Source: Triplophysa rosa (Eukaryota; Chordata; Actinopteri; Cypriniformes; Nemacheilidae). From it: a stretch of DNA of 64,000 nucleotides. Shown piece by piece: positions 33,312 through 44,826 of this stretch. The stretch covers positions 16,337,055-16,401,054 of the forward strand of contig NC_079893.1 of the NCBI RefSeq assembly GCF_024868665.1, written 5' to 3'. Numbering within the stretch: position 1 is the stretch's first letter; every line of letters starts with the position of its first letter. The translations under genes were made by a program, and so were the position numbers. The notes beneath the pieces were generated by a model. The model saw nothing but the letters and a program-made list of their open reading frames with translations, was not told the origin of the DNA and made no database searches.

Positions 33312-34512
33312 CAGAGGTGGGTAGAGTAGCCAAAATCTTTACTCAAGTAAAAGAACAAGTAACTAGAGAAATTGTTACTCAAGTAAAAGTAAAAGTCACT
33401 ATTTTAAAAATTACTTGAGTAAAAGTAAAAAAGTATGCAATGAAAAAACTACTCAAGTAGCTAGTTACTTAGTTACTTTGTATCTGATTATATAGGCCGA
33501 CTACATAAAATGAATATTAACGCCAATATTTTAATATTACATTTTAATCAATATTTTTAATTATCATAAGCAGATATCTTTGCAATATACTAGAGAGACT
33601 AAAGAATAGACAAAGAAGAGACAAGCATTTCTGTAAATTTCATCTAGTCCTGATTTCAATGTAGTTTATACAACTTATTTAGAACAATAGACCATGTCAA
33701 ACTAAAGCATTAACTAAACTCAGAGCATTTTCTAAGATGATCTCGAACATCTGCAGTGCTCTCTTAAATGAAATACACATTTTTGAACAAAGCTCATGTT
33801 TTCTCGTGTTGTGTCACGTGTGTGTTGTGAAACGCTCTTACCTGTAAACAAACAGTAAACAGTGAACCACACGCCCATCAACAAGTTTTCTTCCTTCTGT
33901 TCTTCAAATGTATATTTCTGCAAGCCCACGTCTTCTGTGTTTGACAGGTAACTTGCATGTTGCGGTGTCTGACGAACAGGTCGCGCGGGTGCGCGTATAT
34001 GGCGGGCATTTATCATTGCTGGCAAACAAAATGACACATTTGCAGTTTTGATTGTATAGATATAGATTAATATCCACTTCATCCAACGCTCTTTGTGTTC
34101 TGCGTGTTCTTAAATTTCGCGCTACGAGGAGTGAGTAATCCTGATTCAGATGATTCAGATCGTGCTGCGAACTGAACAAATCATTTGAACTGATTCATTA
34201 GCCTATTCAAATGGTTTTGCGCATTGTTCAATTAATGCTTTCAAAAGAATCGATCACTCGGGAATGCCCGTAAAAAGAGACGACAACCTTGAAATAAACA
34301 ACGCGTTTTATAATGCATATTTTAAAATGAAGGAACGAAGGAACGTCACGCAATGTAAGTTATGTAACGAAGTAAAAGTACAGATTTTCTATTAGAAATT
34401 TACTCAAGTAAGAGTAAAAGTACACACTTTTAATTTTACTTAAAAAGTACATATTAAATGTTACTCAAGTAAATGTAACGAAGTAAATGTAGCGCCTTAC
34501 TACCCACCTCTG
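33312..34512. mobile_element. Non-autonomous hAT element, copy 2
   Basis: CAGAGGTGGGTAG ... CTACCCACCTCTG with the perfect 8-bp duplication TGCAGGCA (33304-33311 and 34513-34520). Uninterrupted at 1201 bp; it serves as the reference for copy 1 at 11048. Confidence 0.93.
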
Positions 34513-34520
34513 TGCAGGCA

Positions 34521-35298
34521 GTCTCACTTCACCGCCCGACCACCACTCGCTATTAGATATTACTCGTGGGGATGCGTTTATCTATCTCAGCGCACAGACA
34601 AACACGGACAGACCAGTTCAGAGTGTAATTAAGCGCACGGAAATAATTTAAATGCAAAACCGGAAAAAGCAATTCACTTACACGTATTGAACCATGGAGG
34701 TCGTACCGAACAGTTCAATATCATATTGAGAATTGTGGCATCTCTAGTAAACGCAGATCGCATTGACAACGTCATTGTGTGTGCGTAAAACGGTTGAAAA
34801 ACGCTTATGAAAATTTCTACTCTATCGTTTTTGTGTAAACAATATGCAAAATGCTTTTCTGTGCAGCAGTGCTTCAATACGAACACACTTCTCCTATTAT
34901 TGGTTTGTTGATCTTATTTGCACGTGTGTGAGTAGAACACACTTTTACTTTTCTGACTGACTGTGACAGAGGCTTTGCCAAATCAACTGTGCAAAAGATA
35001 AATGCACCTCTTGACTACTGGCTTTCGAAGCACCAGGGAATTTTAAAGACACACAATTTTGTCACAGATACGACAGGCTCTGCCACACAATAACACCGAA
35101 TCACAAGAATTCTAGTTAACACACCTAAACCTCATGACCCACTTATCTGGTCACCACTATTTAAGCACACACCTCAAGGACATTCATTGTTTGGTCTCAT
35201 AAGAGCTGCCTACCTGTCTTCTTCATTCCCGCGACGATTCTCTAAGTAATCCTGGCTCCAAGTCTTCATCTGTCTTCCTCAGCCTCATATCTCAAGTT
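34521..35298. other. Intron sequence, nothing recognised
   Basis: No element ends or frames identified between a hAT element and an L2 tail. Confidence 0.4.
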
Positions 35299-35455
35299 AG
35301 CTCAACTCAACTTTATTTATATAGCGTTTTTTTTTACAATTTTCATTGTTACAAAGCAGCTGCACATGAGACATATTGACTATAAGCAAAACAATTAAAG
35401 TTATACCTGTAAAAACAAGAAAAAGGTGAAAACACAGAAGACAGACATATCCTCT
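35299..35455 (-). mobile_element. L2 LINE 3' tail fragment (minus strand)
   Basis: CTCAACTCAACTTTATTTATATAGCG followed by the inverse of the L2 3' end (AAGCAGCTG, GACATATTGACTATAAGCAAAAC). Only about 155 bp, so a severely 5'-truncated copy. Confidence 0.88.
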
Positions 35456-35674
35456 TCACTTCCCTCACATTCTCCAAAAATCCGGCAAGACAAGTATATT
35501 CAGTAGTCCATTGCATTTATAACCAGTATTGCTATAACCAACTTAATTTACCTGAACATCTACTGTTTAACATAACCCTGCAATATACTGGTTGAACTGT
35601 CACTTTCCTATTATCACCATTCAAATATGCAACCAAATGTTAAATTACTAATAGAGCACTAAATTGTTTATAAG

Positions 35675-36361
35675 TGTCACACAGACTCACTGGAGACTGC
35701 GGGTGAATGTATAAACGAAGATGTATTGCCAGGTGTAACGAGGAAGGCGGGACGAGAGCTGTGAGGGAACGGTGCAAGGCCGGTGACGCGAGTGATAATG
35801 AGTGTCAGCTGCGCATTGCACCGGTCTCGCATCTCTCACGGAGGAGCTACGGAAGCATAAAAGGATGAGTGACAGCAGTGTACGACGAGAGAGGACCAGG
35901 CCTGGACATTGTGTTAAGTTTTATTTATGATTGTGTGGCGAGGTAGCTCTCGGCCATTTACTTTCGTTTTGTTGTTTGTTTATTTATTAAAAGTTTGTTA
36001 AACGTTCGCCGGTTCCCGCCTCCTTCCTTCCTATTCTTGGAATGTATTACACCAGGTAGAAATCCACAGGTGAGTAAACAAGTAACATCCAACAGGCATA
36101 TTCCGTGGGAGCAATACAGAAACACGTAAGTATAGCAGAGGTCAAACTAGTGCAGACCAATGGTAAACAACGACTAGACCTGACAACTAGTGCATGGCGT
36201 GAGGAGAGTCTTTATAGAGTCTGGTGATGGGGAACAGGTGCTGGTGTAGTTAGAGTGCAATGGCTTATGGGGGATGAAGTTGAAAAGACCGGTGAGTGTG
36301 GGAAACTGGCAGTGCAGTCTGATGCAGGTGCGTGGTCGGCTGGGGAACTCAGCCTGTGACA
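35675..36361 (-). repeat. LTR of the decayed Gypsy, interrupted by a solo LTR
   Basis: TGTCACACAGACTC to CAGCCTGTGACA. Without the nested LTR and its 5-bp duplication the length is about 364 bp. Confidence 0.8.
35734..36051 (+). mobile_element. Solo LTR nested in the decayed Gypsy LTR
   Basis: TGTAACGAGGAAGG to TGTATTACA, 318 bp, with a perfect 5-bp duplication CCAGG (35729-35733 and 36052-36056). It contains a TATA-like CATAAAAGG (about 35856) and a polyadenylation-type ATTAAA near 35986. No internal region remains, so it arose by LTR-LTR recombination. Confidence 0.9.
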
Positions 36362-36499
36362 TTACTCCACAATACACTGTATCGGACCTAACCGGACGGC
36401 GAGGACAACAATAGGGAAGAGGAGCAGGATGGAAAGAAGAAGTCACAGAAGAATGTCCGAATGTGTAACCCAAGACCATTCATCTGGGTCATATCCCTC

Positions 36500-36727
36500 C
36501 TAGTCTACCAGATATTCCAGTTGGCTGCCTTGCCGCTGGGAGTCAAAGATAGCCTCGACTCGGTAGATGTGCTCTCCTGCATCAATGGGAGGAGGAGGAA
36601 GCGGAACTACCACTGCTATAGACTCTGTGGAGGGAAGAGGGACAGGAACAGTAGGGTTTAAGAAGTGATACATGAAATGATAATGAGATACGGTATGAAG
36701 GGGGTAACTGCAGCCGGTAGGTGACAT
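36500..36727 (-). pseudogene. pol: Chromodomain remnant of the decayed Gypsy
   Basis: The minus frame contains YRVEAIFDSQRQGSQLEYLVD, the start of a retrotransposon chromodomain, with a proline-rich lead-in ([18 protein letters not shown]). It is out of frame with the upstream fragment at 36766-37314, which shows that the pol gene is broken. Confidence 0.7.
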
Positions 36728-36765
36728 GGTTAATCTGACGTAGAATGGGAAATGGACCGATGAAT

Positions 36766-37314
36766 TTAGGACTCAGCTTCCTGCAGGGCTACTGCAGGCA
36801 AATATCCCCTGTCGAGAGCCAGATCATTTTCCTGATTTAAACTGGGGGGTAGGGGCTCGACAAGCATCGGCCTGCCTCTGATTCCTGTGGACAGCTTAAT
36901 GTAGCTGGGCGTTCCAGGATGGCAGGAACCAAGGGAAGGGGGTAACGGAACTTGTTGATGTGGTTGTGCGATAGATAATACACAGAAACTGGAAGCGGCA
37001 GGGGATGTAGATCTGACGCAATGCCTCAGAGATGTACTCCTCCATTTCTTTCTGTTCTGGGATCTATAGAGGGTACACACATCCTTTTGGCAGATCAGCC
37101 CCAGATAGCAGCTCGATGGCACAATCCCATGGCCAGGTGGAAGTCCGGTTGCCATCTGCTTGCTGAAGACATCCTGGAAAGCCCTGTATTTGTGTAGAAT
37201 CTGGACTTGACACGGAACCTCAGGACTTTCCACGGTAGTTGAAAGAAGATAAACAGAAGGAGAGAACTTGGCGGGAGTAATGCACTTTACATCACAGTCT
37301 GTACATGATTGCAT
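36766..37314 (-). pseudogene. pol: RT N-terminal region and later pol remnants of the decayed Gypsy
   Basis: The minus frame includes YRAFQDVFSKQMATGLPP and later STSPAASSF, segments that lead into the RT of Gypsy elements. The active-site part is absent: the sequence then passes to unrelated integrase-like and linker pieces with frameshifts. A large internal deletion is likely. Confidence 0.65.
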
Positions 37315-38115
37315 CAGTGATGTAAAGTATTGGAGTAAATGTAATTAGTTACTATACTTAAGTATCTTTTTGGCTACTTTGTAGTTGTACTGAGTATTAA
37401 AGATATTAGCAACTTTTACTCTCTACTTGACTACATTTTTGAACAAGTATATGTACTCTTTACTCCACTACATTTGTAATGACTAATGCAATTACACATT
37501 ACATTTTGCATGGCACCTATATTTTTTTTGAAGCAGTTTATTTTTGCTACAGAAGAATTAATATTGCCATTTAAAGGTCATTGAAGGTACTTCTTGTGAA
37601 TTTTGCCCTTACTTCTTTATGTGAATACGAGTGCATTATCAGGTAGTTGACAATCGCTGGCTTTGACTTTTTAATTTTACCTAATATTATTTTATTTATT
37701 CGTTATATTGAAGAGACCTTTTTGAAGAATGTTGGCTTACTTAGGAGCACTTGAGCTTAAATGAGACTTGGGTGTTTGTAATAGATGTAGGTTATGGTGT
37801 CGACCATGATTTGTTGCAATTTTGAGGTGTTCAGTCTTATTATGATTTAAGAAAATAAATGCGATTGCTCTCCTCATGAATCGACTGTTTCTTGTTTTTC
37901 ACTGACAAGTCTCTTAAGTGTTGAGGACTAGTGCTGCTTTGAGCCTACATTCAGTATGAGTAAAATACTCAAGTACTGTTAAAATCAGATACTCGAAGAC
38001 TTTTACTGAAGTCGTTTTGGAATTGGTAACTTGTAACTTGTAATGGAGTAATTTTCACTGCAAGGTATCTGTACTTTTACTTAAGTATGGTTTTCAGGTA
38101 CTCTTTACACCTCTG
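37315..38115. mobile_element. hAT-type MITE in the decayed Gypsy
   Basis: CAGTGATGTAAAGTA to TACTCTTTACACCTCTG, with duplications GATTGCAT (37307-37314) and GATTGCAG (38116-38123), 7 of 8 matching. About 801 bp; subterminal AAGTATCT and ACTTAAGTA motifs. No coding sequence. Confidence 0.85.
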
Positions 38116-38143
38116 GATTGCAGGATCTCTCCAGTTTTCTAGT

Positions 38144-38440
38144 TTACTTTACGGTAGTGTTGTTGGAGCCAGGGACGTCCCAGGATGATGTCGACTGTAG
38201 CACCCTCCAGCACCCAAAACAACATCTCATCAGAATTGCCATTACTAAAACGAAGTGTGACGGTGGGGGAATGGTAACAGATGGGGCCTCGACCCAACAG
38301 CTGTCCCCTCGACCTAACAGCTGTCCCAGGATGTTATGGATTTTCAGAGCTTGATGATTGCGTTTTCTGGACAGATGCAATTCAGACAGAAGCTTGTGAG
38401 ATATGAATTTGCCAGCCACACCTGAGTCGATCAGGGCATT
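38144..38440 (-). pseudogene. pol: Aspartic protease remnant of the decayed Gypsy
   Basis: The minus frame reads AGKFISHKLLSELHL, the segment that follows the DSG active site in Gypsy proteases, with SVTIPPPSHF further on. The active-site triplet is in the adjacent bases at about 38420-38432. Interrupted downstream by the MITE. Confidence 0.65.
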
Positions 38441-38665
38441 GGCTGAAGTTCAAAAGACTGGTGAGTGAGAGGGAGGGAAACTGGCAGGCTGTTCTGATGC
38501 AGGGAGCGTGGTCGGCAGGGGAACTGAGCTCGTGACAATAAGAGCATAAAATTCCTCACATATCTAGTCACTTATTTTTGCTATCAAAATGCACCAGATT
38601 GATGCATTTTAAAATGTAAAAAGCGACTGCATTTATTCAGTCTGATGGTTTACTTTGTGGCATAT

Positions 38666-39333
38666 TTTCACCACAAAATTTCAAATGCTATTAGATTATT
38701 AATGGTAATCTTAAACTATAATTGACCTTATTAGTAAATTTATTTATTTTATTTAGCCTTGTTGCGCAAGCTCTCTGGAGTTTGTGCAGAGGCAGCAGCT
38801 TTTGCTAGAGGGGAGCTGGAATCCCCTGGTTGGGCCTGGGTTCTCCTGAGTTTTTTTTTTCTCGATTAGAGTTTTGGGTTCCTCGCCACCGTTTGCATAC
38901 TGTTTTTTGCACTATTTGCCTGGCCAGTAACAGGGGCTGCTTTAGAATTTTAAAGTTTTACTTAATTAATATTGCATATAGGAATTTATAGTCTGTTATA
39001 TTTGACCTGTGCTCCTCTCTCCTTTATCTTAAATGTGTGCTCTCACTGAGCGTGTGTGTGTGCGTGCGTGTCTGTGTGTGTGCGTACTTGTCTGTGTACG
39101 TGTGTGTGTGCGTGCGTGTCCGTGTGTGTGTCTATGTCTGTGTTAGTACGTGTGCATATTGTGTGTGTGGAGTGTTTTGTATGTGGGTATGTCTGTCTTC
39201 TGTGTTTTCAACTTTTTCTTGTTTTTGCAGGTACAACTTTAATTGTTTTGCTTATAGTCAATATGTCTTATGTACAGCTGCTTTGTAACAACGAAAATTG
39301 TAAAAAGCGCTATATAAATAAAGTTGAGTTGAG
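38666..39333 (+). mobile_element. L2 LINE 3' end, copy 2
   Basis: About 670 bp identical in layout to 22273-23020 of copy 1, from TTCACCACAAAATTTC to AAGTTGAGTTGAG. Flanked by CATAT on both sides (38661-38665 and 39334-38338 plus 1 kb, i.e. 39334-39338). Includes the TG-rich stretch at 39050-39165. It ends 175 bp before the integrin exon. Confidence 0.88.
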
Positions 39334-39508
39334 CATATAAATAATGAAGAAATAAATTTGTTAAACAAGATAAATGGTATATTCTTAATTTTCATAAGCA
39401 TGCAAATAATTGTGAATAATCACACAAAAAGGTGATTCTGATTAATCAGAATTAAAATGTTTATCAGCCCCTTATATTAACAGCCCTGCTTTTTATGTTT
39501 GCCTATAG

Positions 39509-39588
39509 AAAATTTGAAAACTGAAAATAAGCAGAACCAGTGGATGGGAGTTAATGTAAAGAGCCAAGGACCTGGAGGAAAAATATTG
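39509..39588 (+). CDS. Integrin alpha exon (alpha-6/7-like, beta-propeller), probably exon 3
   Basis: An 80-bp exon with acceptor TTTATGTTTGCCTATAG (ends 39508) and donor GTAAGAG (39589). Phase 1 entry matches the phase 1 exit of 8141-8268: the shared codon G|AA gives Glu. The residues end NQWMGVNVKSQGPGGKIL, matching the highly conserved QWMGV...SQGPGGK segment of alpha-6 and alpha-7 in the second part of the propeller. It leaves in phase 0, as expected before the conserved C-A-H-R-Y segment of the next exon, which I could not find before 64000. Confident as an integrin alpha, less so on which paralogue. Confidence 0.92.
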
Positions 39589-41143
39589 GTAAGAGTCATA
39601 GATTGTGTTCTTGTGTGTATGTGGGTTTAATGGGCAACTTACAATAAATAAGCTAACTGTCATGTCTTTATGTCTCTTAATTCACGAAAAGGTCATGTTG
39701 AAACTGTTTGATGTGATTTTTAGGAACATATAACAAGGCAAGACAAGACAAAATGCATCTTTCATTTTTTGAAAATACTGCCTAGACACTTGTTTAATGA
39801 CTAAATGTATGTGCAAAACATTTTTGAGAAGATGGATAATGAAGATTAGTGGTTCCCAACCCCGGTCCTCGGTCCCCCCTTCCAGAATGTTTAGATGTCT
39901 CCCTAAATAGAACACCTGATTCAAATCAGCAGCTGGTCAGTGTGTTAATTAGGGAGATTAATTAATTAACATACTGACAAACATTCTGAGCAGATGGCAA
40001 TTCATGTGGTTAAATTGTATTAATCTGTACAATCTAATTTGTATGTTTTATTAGGGGTCAAGCCCCGAAGGGGTGGCATGCGGAGTCCCATTTTCCCATG
40101 TCGGCCATTTTGGGTGTAGGCCACATTTAATAATTAAGTAAAATGCTGTATTTTATGCAGGGATGCCAACTTGTCACCTTTTTTAGAGAAATTCGCTGTT
40201 TTAGATACAAAATGGGTCATTATTGTGATTCGTGTAATCCGATGAGTTTTTGAAAATTATGAAAATCATGTCCAGGTGCTGTGGTAGCTATTTCAAATCA
40301 CTGGCCAGTTTGCGGGTTATGTTTTGAATGCTGCGCAGATTGAGCGCACATACTCAACTCATGAATCAATATTAGATGTAGTCAAATTACGCAGCAATTC
40401 GAGTGCGCATTTCTGACTTACTTAAATAAAATTGAATTGAATTGAATTAATATAGCGCTTTTCACAATGTGCATTGTTCCAAAGCAGCTTTACAGGAGCA
40501 TATAAGAAAAACACAGAAAATAAGAAAAACACAGAAAAAAATAAGAAAAACACAGAAAAAAATAAGAAAAACACAGAAATGGCAAACTTACTTCAACACA
40601 ACCATCACTAAGCAACAGGTAAAGGCGTGCTGGTTAGTTTGCCTCGAAAGGAACGGAGCCGACCCAAGAAACATAATATGGGGTAAGTGCGTTAACACAC
40701 TGTGACAACCGCTATCACCGAATTTACAAAGATGCCCTGACGTGTAAAAGGAATCGTACTGGACAACTAGTTGTCTGTCACGTCACCTGTCACTCCTCGT
40801 AAAGTTAATTGTGCTAATGAGTGCACGGAGCTGATGGCAAACTGCTTCATAATGTTTTGCACAGCCGATCTATCTGCACAGTAGCTGCGCTACAGTATAA
40901 TGTGATAGTCTATAATAGTTCATAGATGCCACAATGCAACGCCAGATTTCTTGCGTAACATACTGTACGCATGTGAGTGTTGCATTTGTTTTTTAGTACA
41001 ACATTGCAGATAGTATCACACCTAATGTTGTTGTTACAATGCAACCTCTCTGTAAAAATCAAATTTAAATCTGTCACTATGGTTACAGGCATGCTGTGCA
41101 AATAGTATAATGTTACAAGTTTGACAGTTCATTCATGTTAAGA
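39589..41143. other. Intron sequence with small repeat fragments
   Basis: Contains a GTGGTTCCCAACCCCGGTCCTCG fragment (about 39849) typical of fish MITE ends, a GGGGTCAAGCCCCGAAGGG motif at 40055, and a CR1/L2-like tail at 40432-40590. No further exon recognised. Confidence 0.5.
40432..40590 (-). mobile_element. LINE-like 3' tail fragment and A-rich tandem repeat
   Basis: AATTGAATTGAATTGAATTAATATAGCGC followed by AAGCAGCTTTACAGGAGC is the inverse of a LINE 3' end related to L2 but with an AATTG-type tail. It runs into four ATAAGAAAAACACAGAAAAA repeats (40502-40580). Confidence 0.7.
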
Positions 41144-41149
41144 CTAGAG

Positions 41150-41806
41150 TATGGCGTTAGAAATTGGACAAAACTATGTGAGCATGTAAACACAGCACGC
41201 AAGCAGATTACAGCTGCGCGGGCACACTGAAAACGCTCGCGCGTAAAATGTAAACCTGTAGAGATCGCAAATCTCTAACTTGAACACAAACACCAAGATT
41301 GTGCACGTAAATCAAGACTTACGAGGGGAAATAACAAACCCCCGAGTCAAAGCAGTCGCTCGCGCACAGTATTGACTACACGCGCAAGTGCTACTCTACG
41401 CGCGTGCGCGAGTCATTTTGACTTTTGGCACTAAGGGGGCGGGACACTGCGATTTTGTGACAACAAATGCCATTGGCCCTGCTCCTTTCTGGAAGTCCTG
41501 TTGTGATTGGCTGTTGCTGCCGCCCTCAAGTCAAAGACAGAACAGGAGAGATGGCAGGAAATTGGGGAAAATAGGATACAAGGAATTCACATTAAGTAAT
41601 ATTTTATATGTTGGCCCAAATGCAGGAAAATGAATGTGTGCAGTATGGAGATTTATTAGAAACACTGGGTTAATATAAAAAAATCAATTTATATGAAAGC
41701 CCTTCAGCTCTGCATTCAGCCATAGCAAATGTGTATTACCAGTGGTCACCTTTTTGTAGATAAGTCAGTAAAATAGATTAGTAAAAAGTGTTTTGATATA
41801 GAGTTT
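41150..41806. repeat. Left terminal inverted repeat of element C
   Basis: Inverse of 47160-47770, about 90 percent alike by eye. Extra copies of CGCGCG-type motifs near 41390-41420 make it longer. Includes a GGGGGCGGGACACTGCGATTTTG block shared by both arms. Confidence 0.9.
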
Positions 41807-42157
41807 GGTTCCAAAATGAGATAACTCCCTTTAAAAAAAAATCAAAACGGAGTTACCATACTCTTCATATATATAATATTAGAATTTAACGTTTTCGATG
41901 ATTTAAATTTTACAAAGAAACATAATTCAAGCACTGAATCAGCCTGTATCTTCAATTTATCAATGAAGATGTAATAAAAAACCTGTTGTTACTCATTTAC
42001 AAATAGTATAATTAAACGACTAATAAAAGAACTTAAATGCGCAGAAATATTTTCCTGTATGCACAATGGTAAATGCCCGAGTTTTTTGTTTGTTAGGCAG
42101 TGCATACAAAGGCTTTGCCGAATGCAAGCAGCCTTCGAGCTCGTATTTTTGAACATC
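41807..42157. other. Inner element C sequence
   Basis: AT-rich DNA with no frame or repeat recognised. Confidence 0.4.
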
Positions 42158-43723
42158 TGTAACGGGGTATTTAGACCCGCCTGGTAGGGGAATTAGTTAG
42201 GGCTGCCCTGGTGGACTGAGTAACGTGAGGATCTTAGTCCCCGCCCTTAGTGCTTTTAGTCTCTTTACACGCTTATGCATGTACGTTGTCTCCTACCTTA
42301 TTGATACATATCACTTCAGACCGGCAAGGACAGGCTTCAGTTAGAGTAATGTCACAAAATGGCTTCCTGAAGTAAAGGTGTATGTGAGACACAGTTTTAC
42401 ACATCCCTCCCTTCCCGAGTCTAATAAGATAGGTGAGACGCCCCTACGCCCTGACAGCCCTCAACAATAAGGTTTCACTGCAGGCAAGTAACCAAAAATG
42501 AAACAAATTTATTTTTCTCTGAAACAAAGATTACTTCTAGTTGGGCACTGAAATAAAATAATGAAAACAGAAAAAGTTGCAGTATGTGTGATTCTTTTAC
42601 AACCACTATAACCCAACCACTTTCAATATAACAGTAGGAATTATTTTTCTTTTAAAGTTACAAATCCCAGTAGCACTTCAAAAAGGGAAACACTTAAAAT
42701 TCCTCATGAATTCCACTTAGAATGAGACTCACTGTTCAATCTGTTAATTTCAACAAAATCAAGTTTGAAAAAAAAACAACAACAATGGTATACACAATGA
42801 AATTTCACATTGGAACGACAAATCACTCACAGATCACTTTATGTTCTGTCGTTCAGCAAAACTCAATTTACTGTCCATCGAATCACAATATTGACAAAGA
42901 GTAAATTGGAAATACCAGTCTGTGGAACGATGAGTGGAAATGCGTTGTCTCGACGTAGCGTGCGTTGAAATTAACGTTAGTAGTGTAGTTGACTCACTCA
43001 ACCCCAACGAAATGTCCGGGAATATCATTATGTTGGGTATATCAAACAATGAATCAAACAGATGAATCAAACTGAGATGTCGTTAGAGTGGCAGGGCAAC
43101 CAAAAATAATCTGGAAATCCTTATCTTCCAAAAACAAATCTCTCTGTGTTAACTGCAGCATACAGCAGTCTCTGTCTCACGTGCAAAGACACGAGTTGAA
43201 CACGGAAACATGCGTGATTAGTCTGTTACAATAACGCTTTTTCACCATCAAAACGTAATGAGCGCAATACTCAGGCAAAAAGTGATCGGATCTCTTCAAA
43301 CGTCACAATTCACACGAAAAAAACACATATTATGCACTCACACTGTCGTTGTAGCCGTAATAAAGTTACTGCGTTACTCCGGCAGCTGATGCGGCCCACG
43401 AAGCAAAAACGACACAAAACAAAATCCTCAAATGCGAAATGTGGGTCACAGTTCGCAAAAACACTAGGTGATGTTGTGGCGAACCACAAGTAATATGAGA
43501 GGAGACATTCACCAAGGGTTACTGTACCTTTAAGGGAGGGAGGAGTTAGTTGTGTTGTTCCTGTTTTGTGATGTGTGTGCTGTGGTTTTACTTGACTCGC
43601 TGTTCGGTGTGAGAGTTATATTAAAGTGGAGAATAAGCGGACCCGACACATCTTCGTTTTCGTCTCCTCGTTTATTGCACTCCACAAGTGGTGACCCTGA
43701 TGCGAGTTGGCTACGGCTGAATT

Positions 43724-44485
43724 ATGTCACACCACGACGGCGATGAAAATGCTGCTGCTAGCGGCGCGGCTAATGTCGGTGCTACCTGCGCCGCCACCGT
43801 CAAATTACCGGACTTTTGGCAGCACAACCCACGGCCGTGGTTTCAACACATCGAGGCCCAGTTCCAGCTGAGAGGAATAACACAGGACGTGACAAAATAT
43901 TTCCACGTGGTAGCGGCTTTAGATGCCTCGACGACAGCCAGGGCTATGGCGCTGTTAGAGGCTCCTCCGGTTGACGGCAAATACGACGCACTCAAAACAT
44001 TCCTGTTGCAGCTCTTTGAACTGTCGGAGCTGGAGAAAGCAGACCGCCTTTTGTCTCTGAACGGCCTTGGCGACAGCAAGCCGTCCGAGTTAATGGAGAG
44101 GATGCTAGCTGTGCTGGGCGCAGCGGATCCCTCGTTCCTTTTCGCCCACATTTTTCTGCGGCAGCTTCCAGTACCCGTGCGCACCGCGCTGGCCAGTTCC
44201 CCCCTCCCTTCCTCCAGAGACTACCGGGCACTGGCTGTGGAGGCGGACAGGATTTTCCTCGCCAACCGGCAGCAGTTTGTCCATGCGCTGTTGCCCCCCC
44301 AGCACTCGTTTGCCCCGCTTGGCCCCCCGGAGGACGACCTGGACACTGCAGCTGCCGTGACGGCTCGCCGACAGCGTGAGGACGGGTGGTGTTATTACCA
44401 TTCCAGGTTTGGGGCCAAGGCCAAGCAGTGTCGTCAGCCTTGCAGTTTTAGAGCCCAGGGAAAAGCCAGGGCCGGCGCTCATTAA
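43724..44485 (+). CDS. gag: Gag of the RT-deleted Gypsy
   Basis: 253 codons from ATG 38 bases after the LTR end. Residues about 25-180 form a capsid-like domain (LPDFWQHNPRPWFQHIEAQF, DALKTFLLQLFELSELEKADRL). There is no C-x2-C-x4-H-x4-C zinc knuckle; instead a CYYHSRFGAKAKQCRQPC segment (about residues 223-241) replaces it, as in a set of animal Gypsy elements. The frame is open and ends at TAA at 44485, just before a separate protease frame. Confidence 0.85.
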   Translation: MSHHDGDENAAASGAANVGATCAATVKLPDFWQHNPRPWFQHIEAQFQLRGITQDVTKYFHVVAALDASTTARAMALLEAPPVDGKYDALKTFLLQLFELSELEKADRLLSLNGLGDSKPSELMERMLAVLGAADPSFLFAHIFLRQLPVPVRTALASSPLPSSRDYRALAVEADRIFLANRQQFVHALLPPQHSFAPLGPPEDDLDTAAAVTARRQREDGWCYYHSRFGAKAKQCRQPCSFRAQGKARAGAH

Positions 44486-44490
44486 CAGCT

Positions 44491-44820
44491 ATGGGTGTTG
44501 GCCGTGACTGCAAGCTGTTATTCATCACTGACACCTTGTCTGGCCGGCGGCTGCTGGTCGATTCTGGGGCTCAACGCAGCATCCTGCCGGCGATGACGTG
44601 GACACTATGGCTGGCGGGCATGGCCCCCCGATGGACGCCGCCAACGGCACACCCATTCGTACCTATGGCACGAGGTATGTGGAAGTGTGTTTCGGCGGGC
44701 GGCGTTTCGGCTGGGATTTCGTAATGGCCGCCGTTCTACGTCGCTCTTGGGGGCGGATTTCCTCTGCGCTTACAGACTGTTGGTGGATGTTACAAACTGC
44801 CGCCTGATCAGAACGCGGAC
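44491..44820 (+). pseudogene. pol: Protease remnant of the RT-deleted Gypsy
   Basis: LLFITDTLSGRRLLVDSGAQ holds the aspartic protease DSG (about 44560-44568). The frame shifts near 44595-44600, then continues as VCFGGRRFGWDFVMA in the adjacent frame. Homology ends near 44820, where RT and RNase H should begin. Confidence 0.8.
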
Positions 44821-44826
44821 GCTGAG

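Larger units (their letters stand above)
35675..38537 (-). mobile_element. Decayed Ty3/Gypsy element (minus strand) with nested solo LTR and MITE
   Basis: Flanked by the 5-bp duplication ATAAG (35670-35674 and 38538-38542). In element sense its 3' LTR is at 35675-36361 and a remnant of its 5' LTR is near 38443-38537; these share GAAGTTSAAAAGACYGGTGAGTG and GCGTGGTCGGC. Between them are broken protease, RT and chromodomain pieces on the minus strand. Much of the internal part, including gag, is deleted. Confidence 0.85.
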
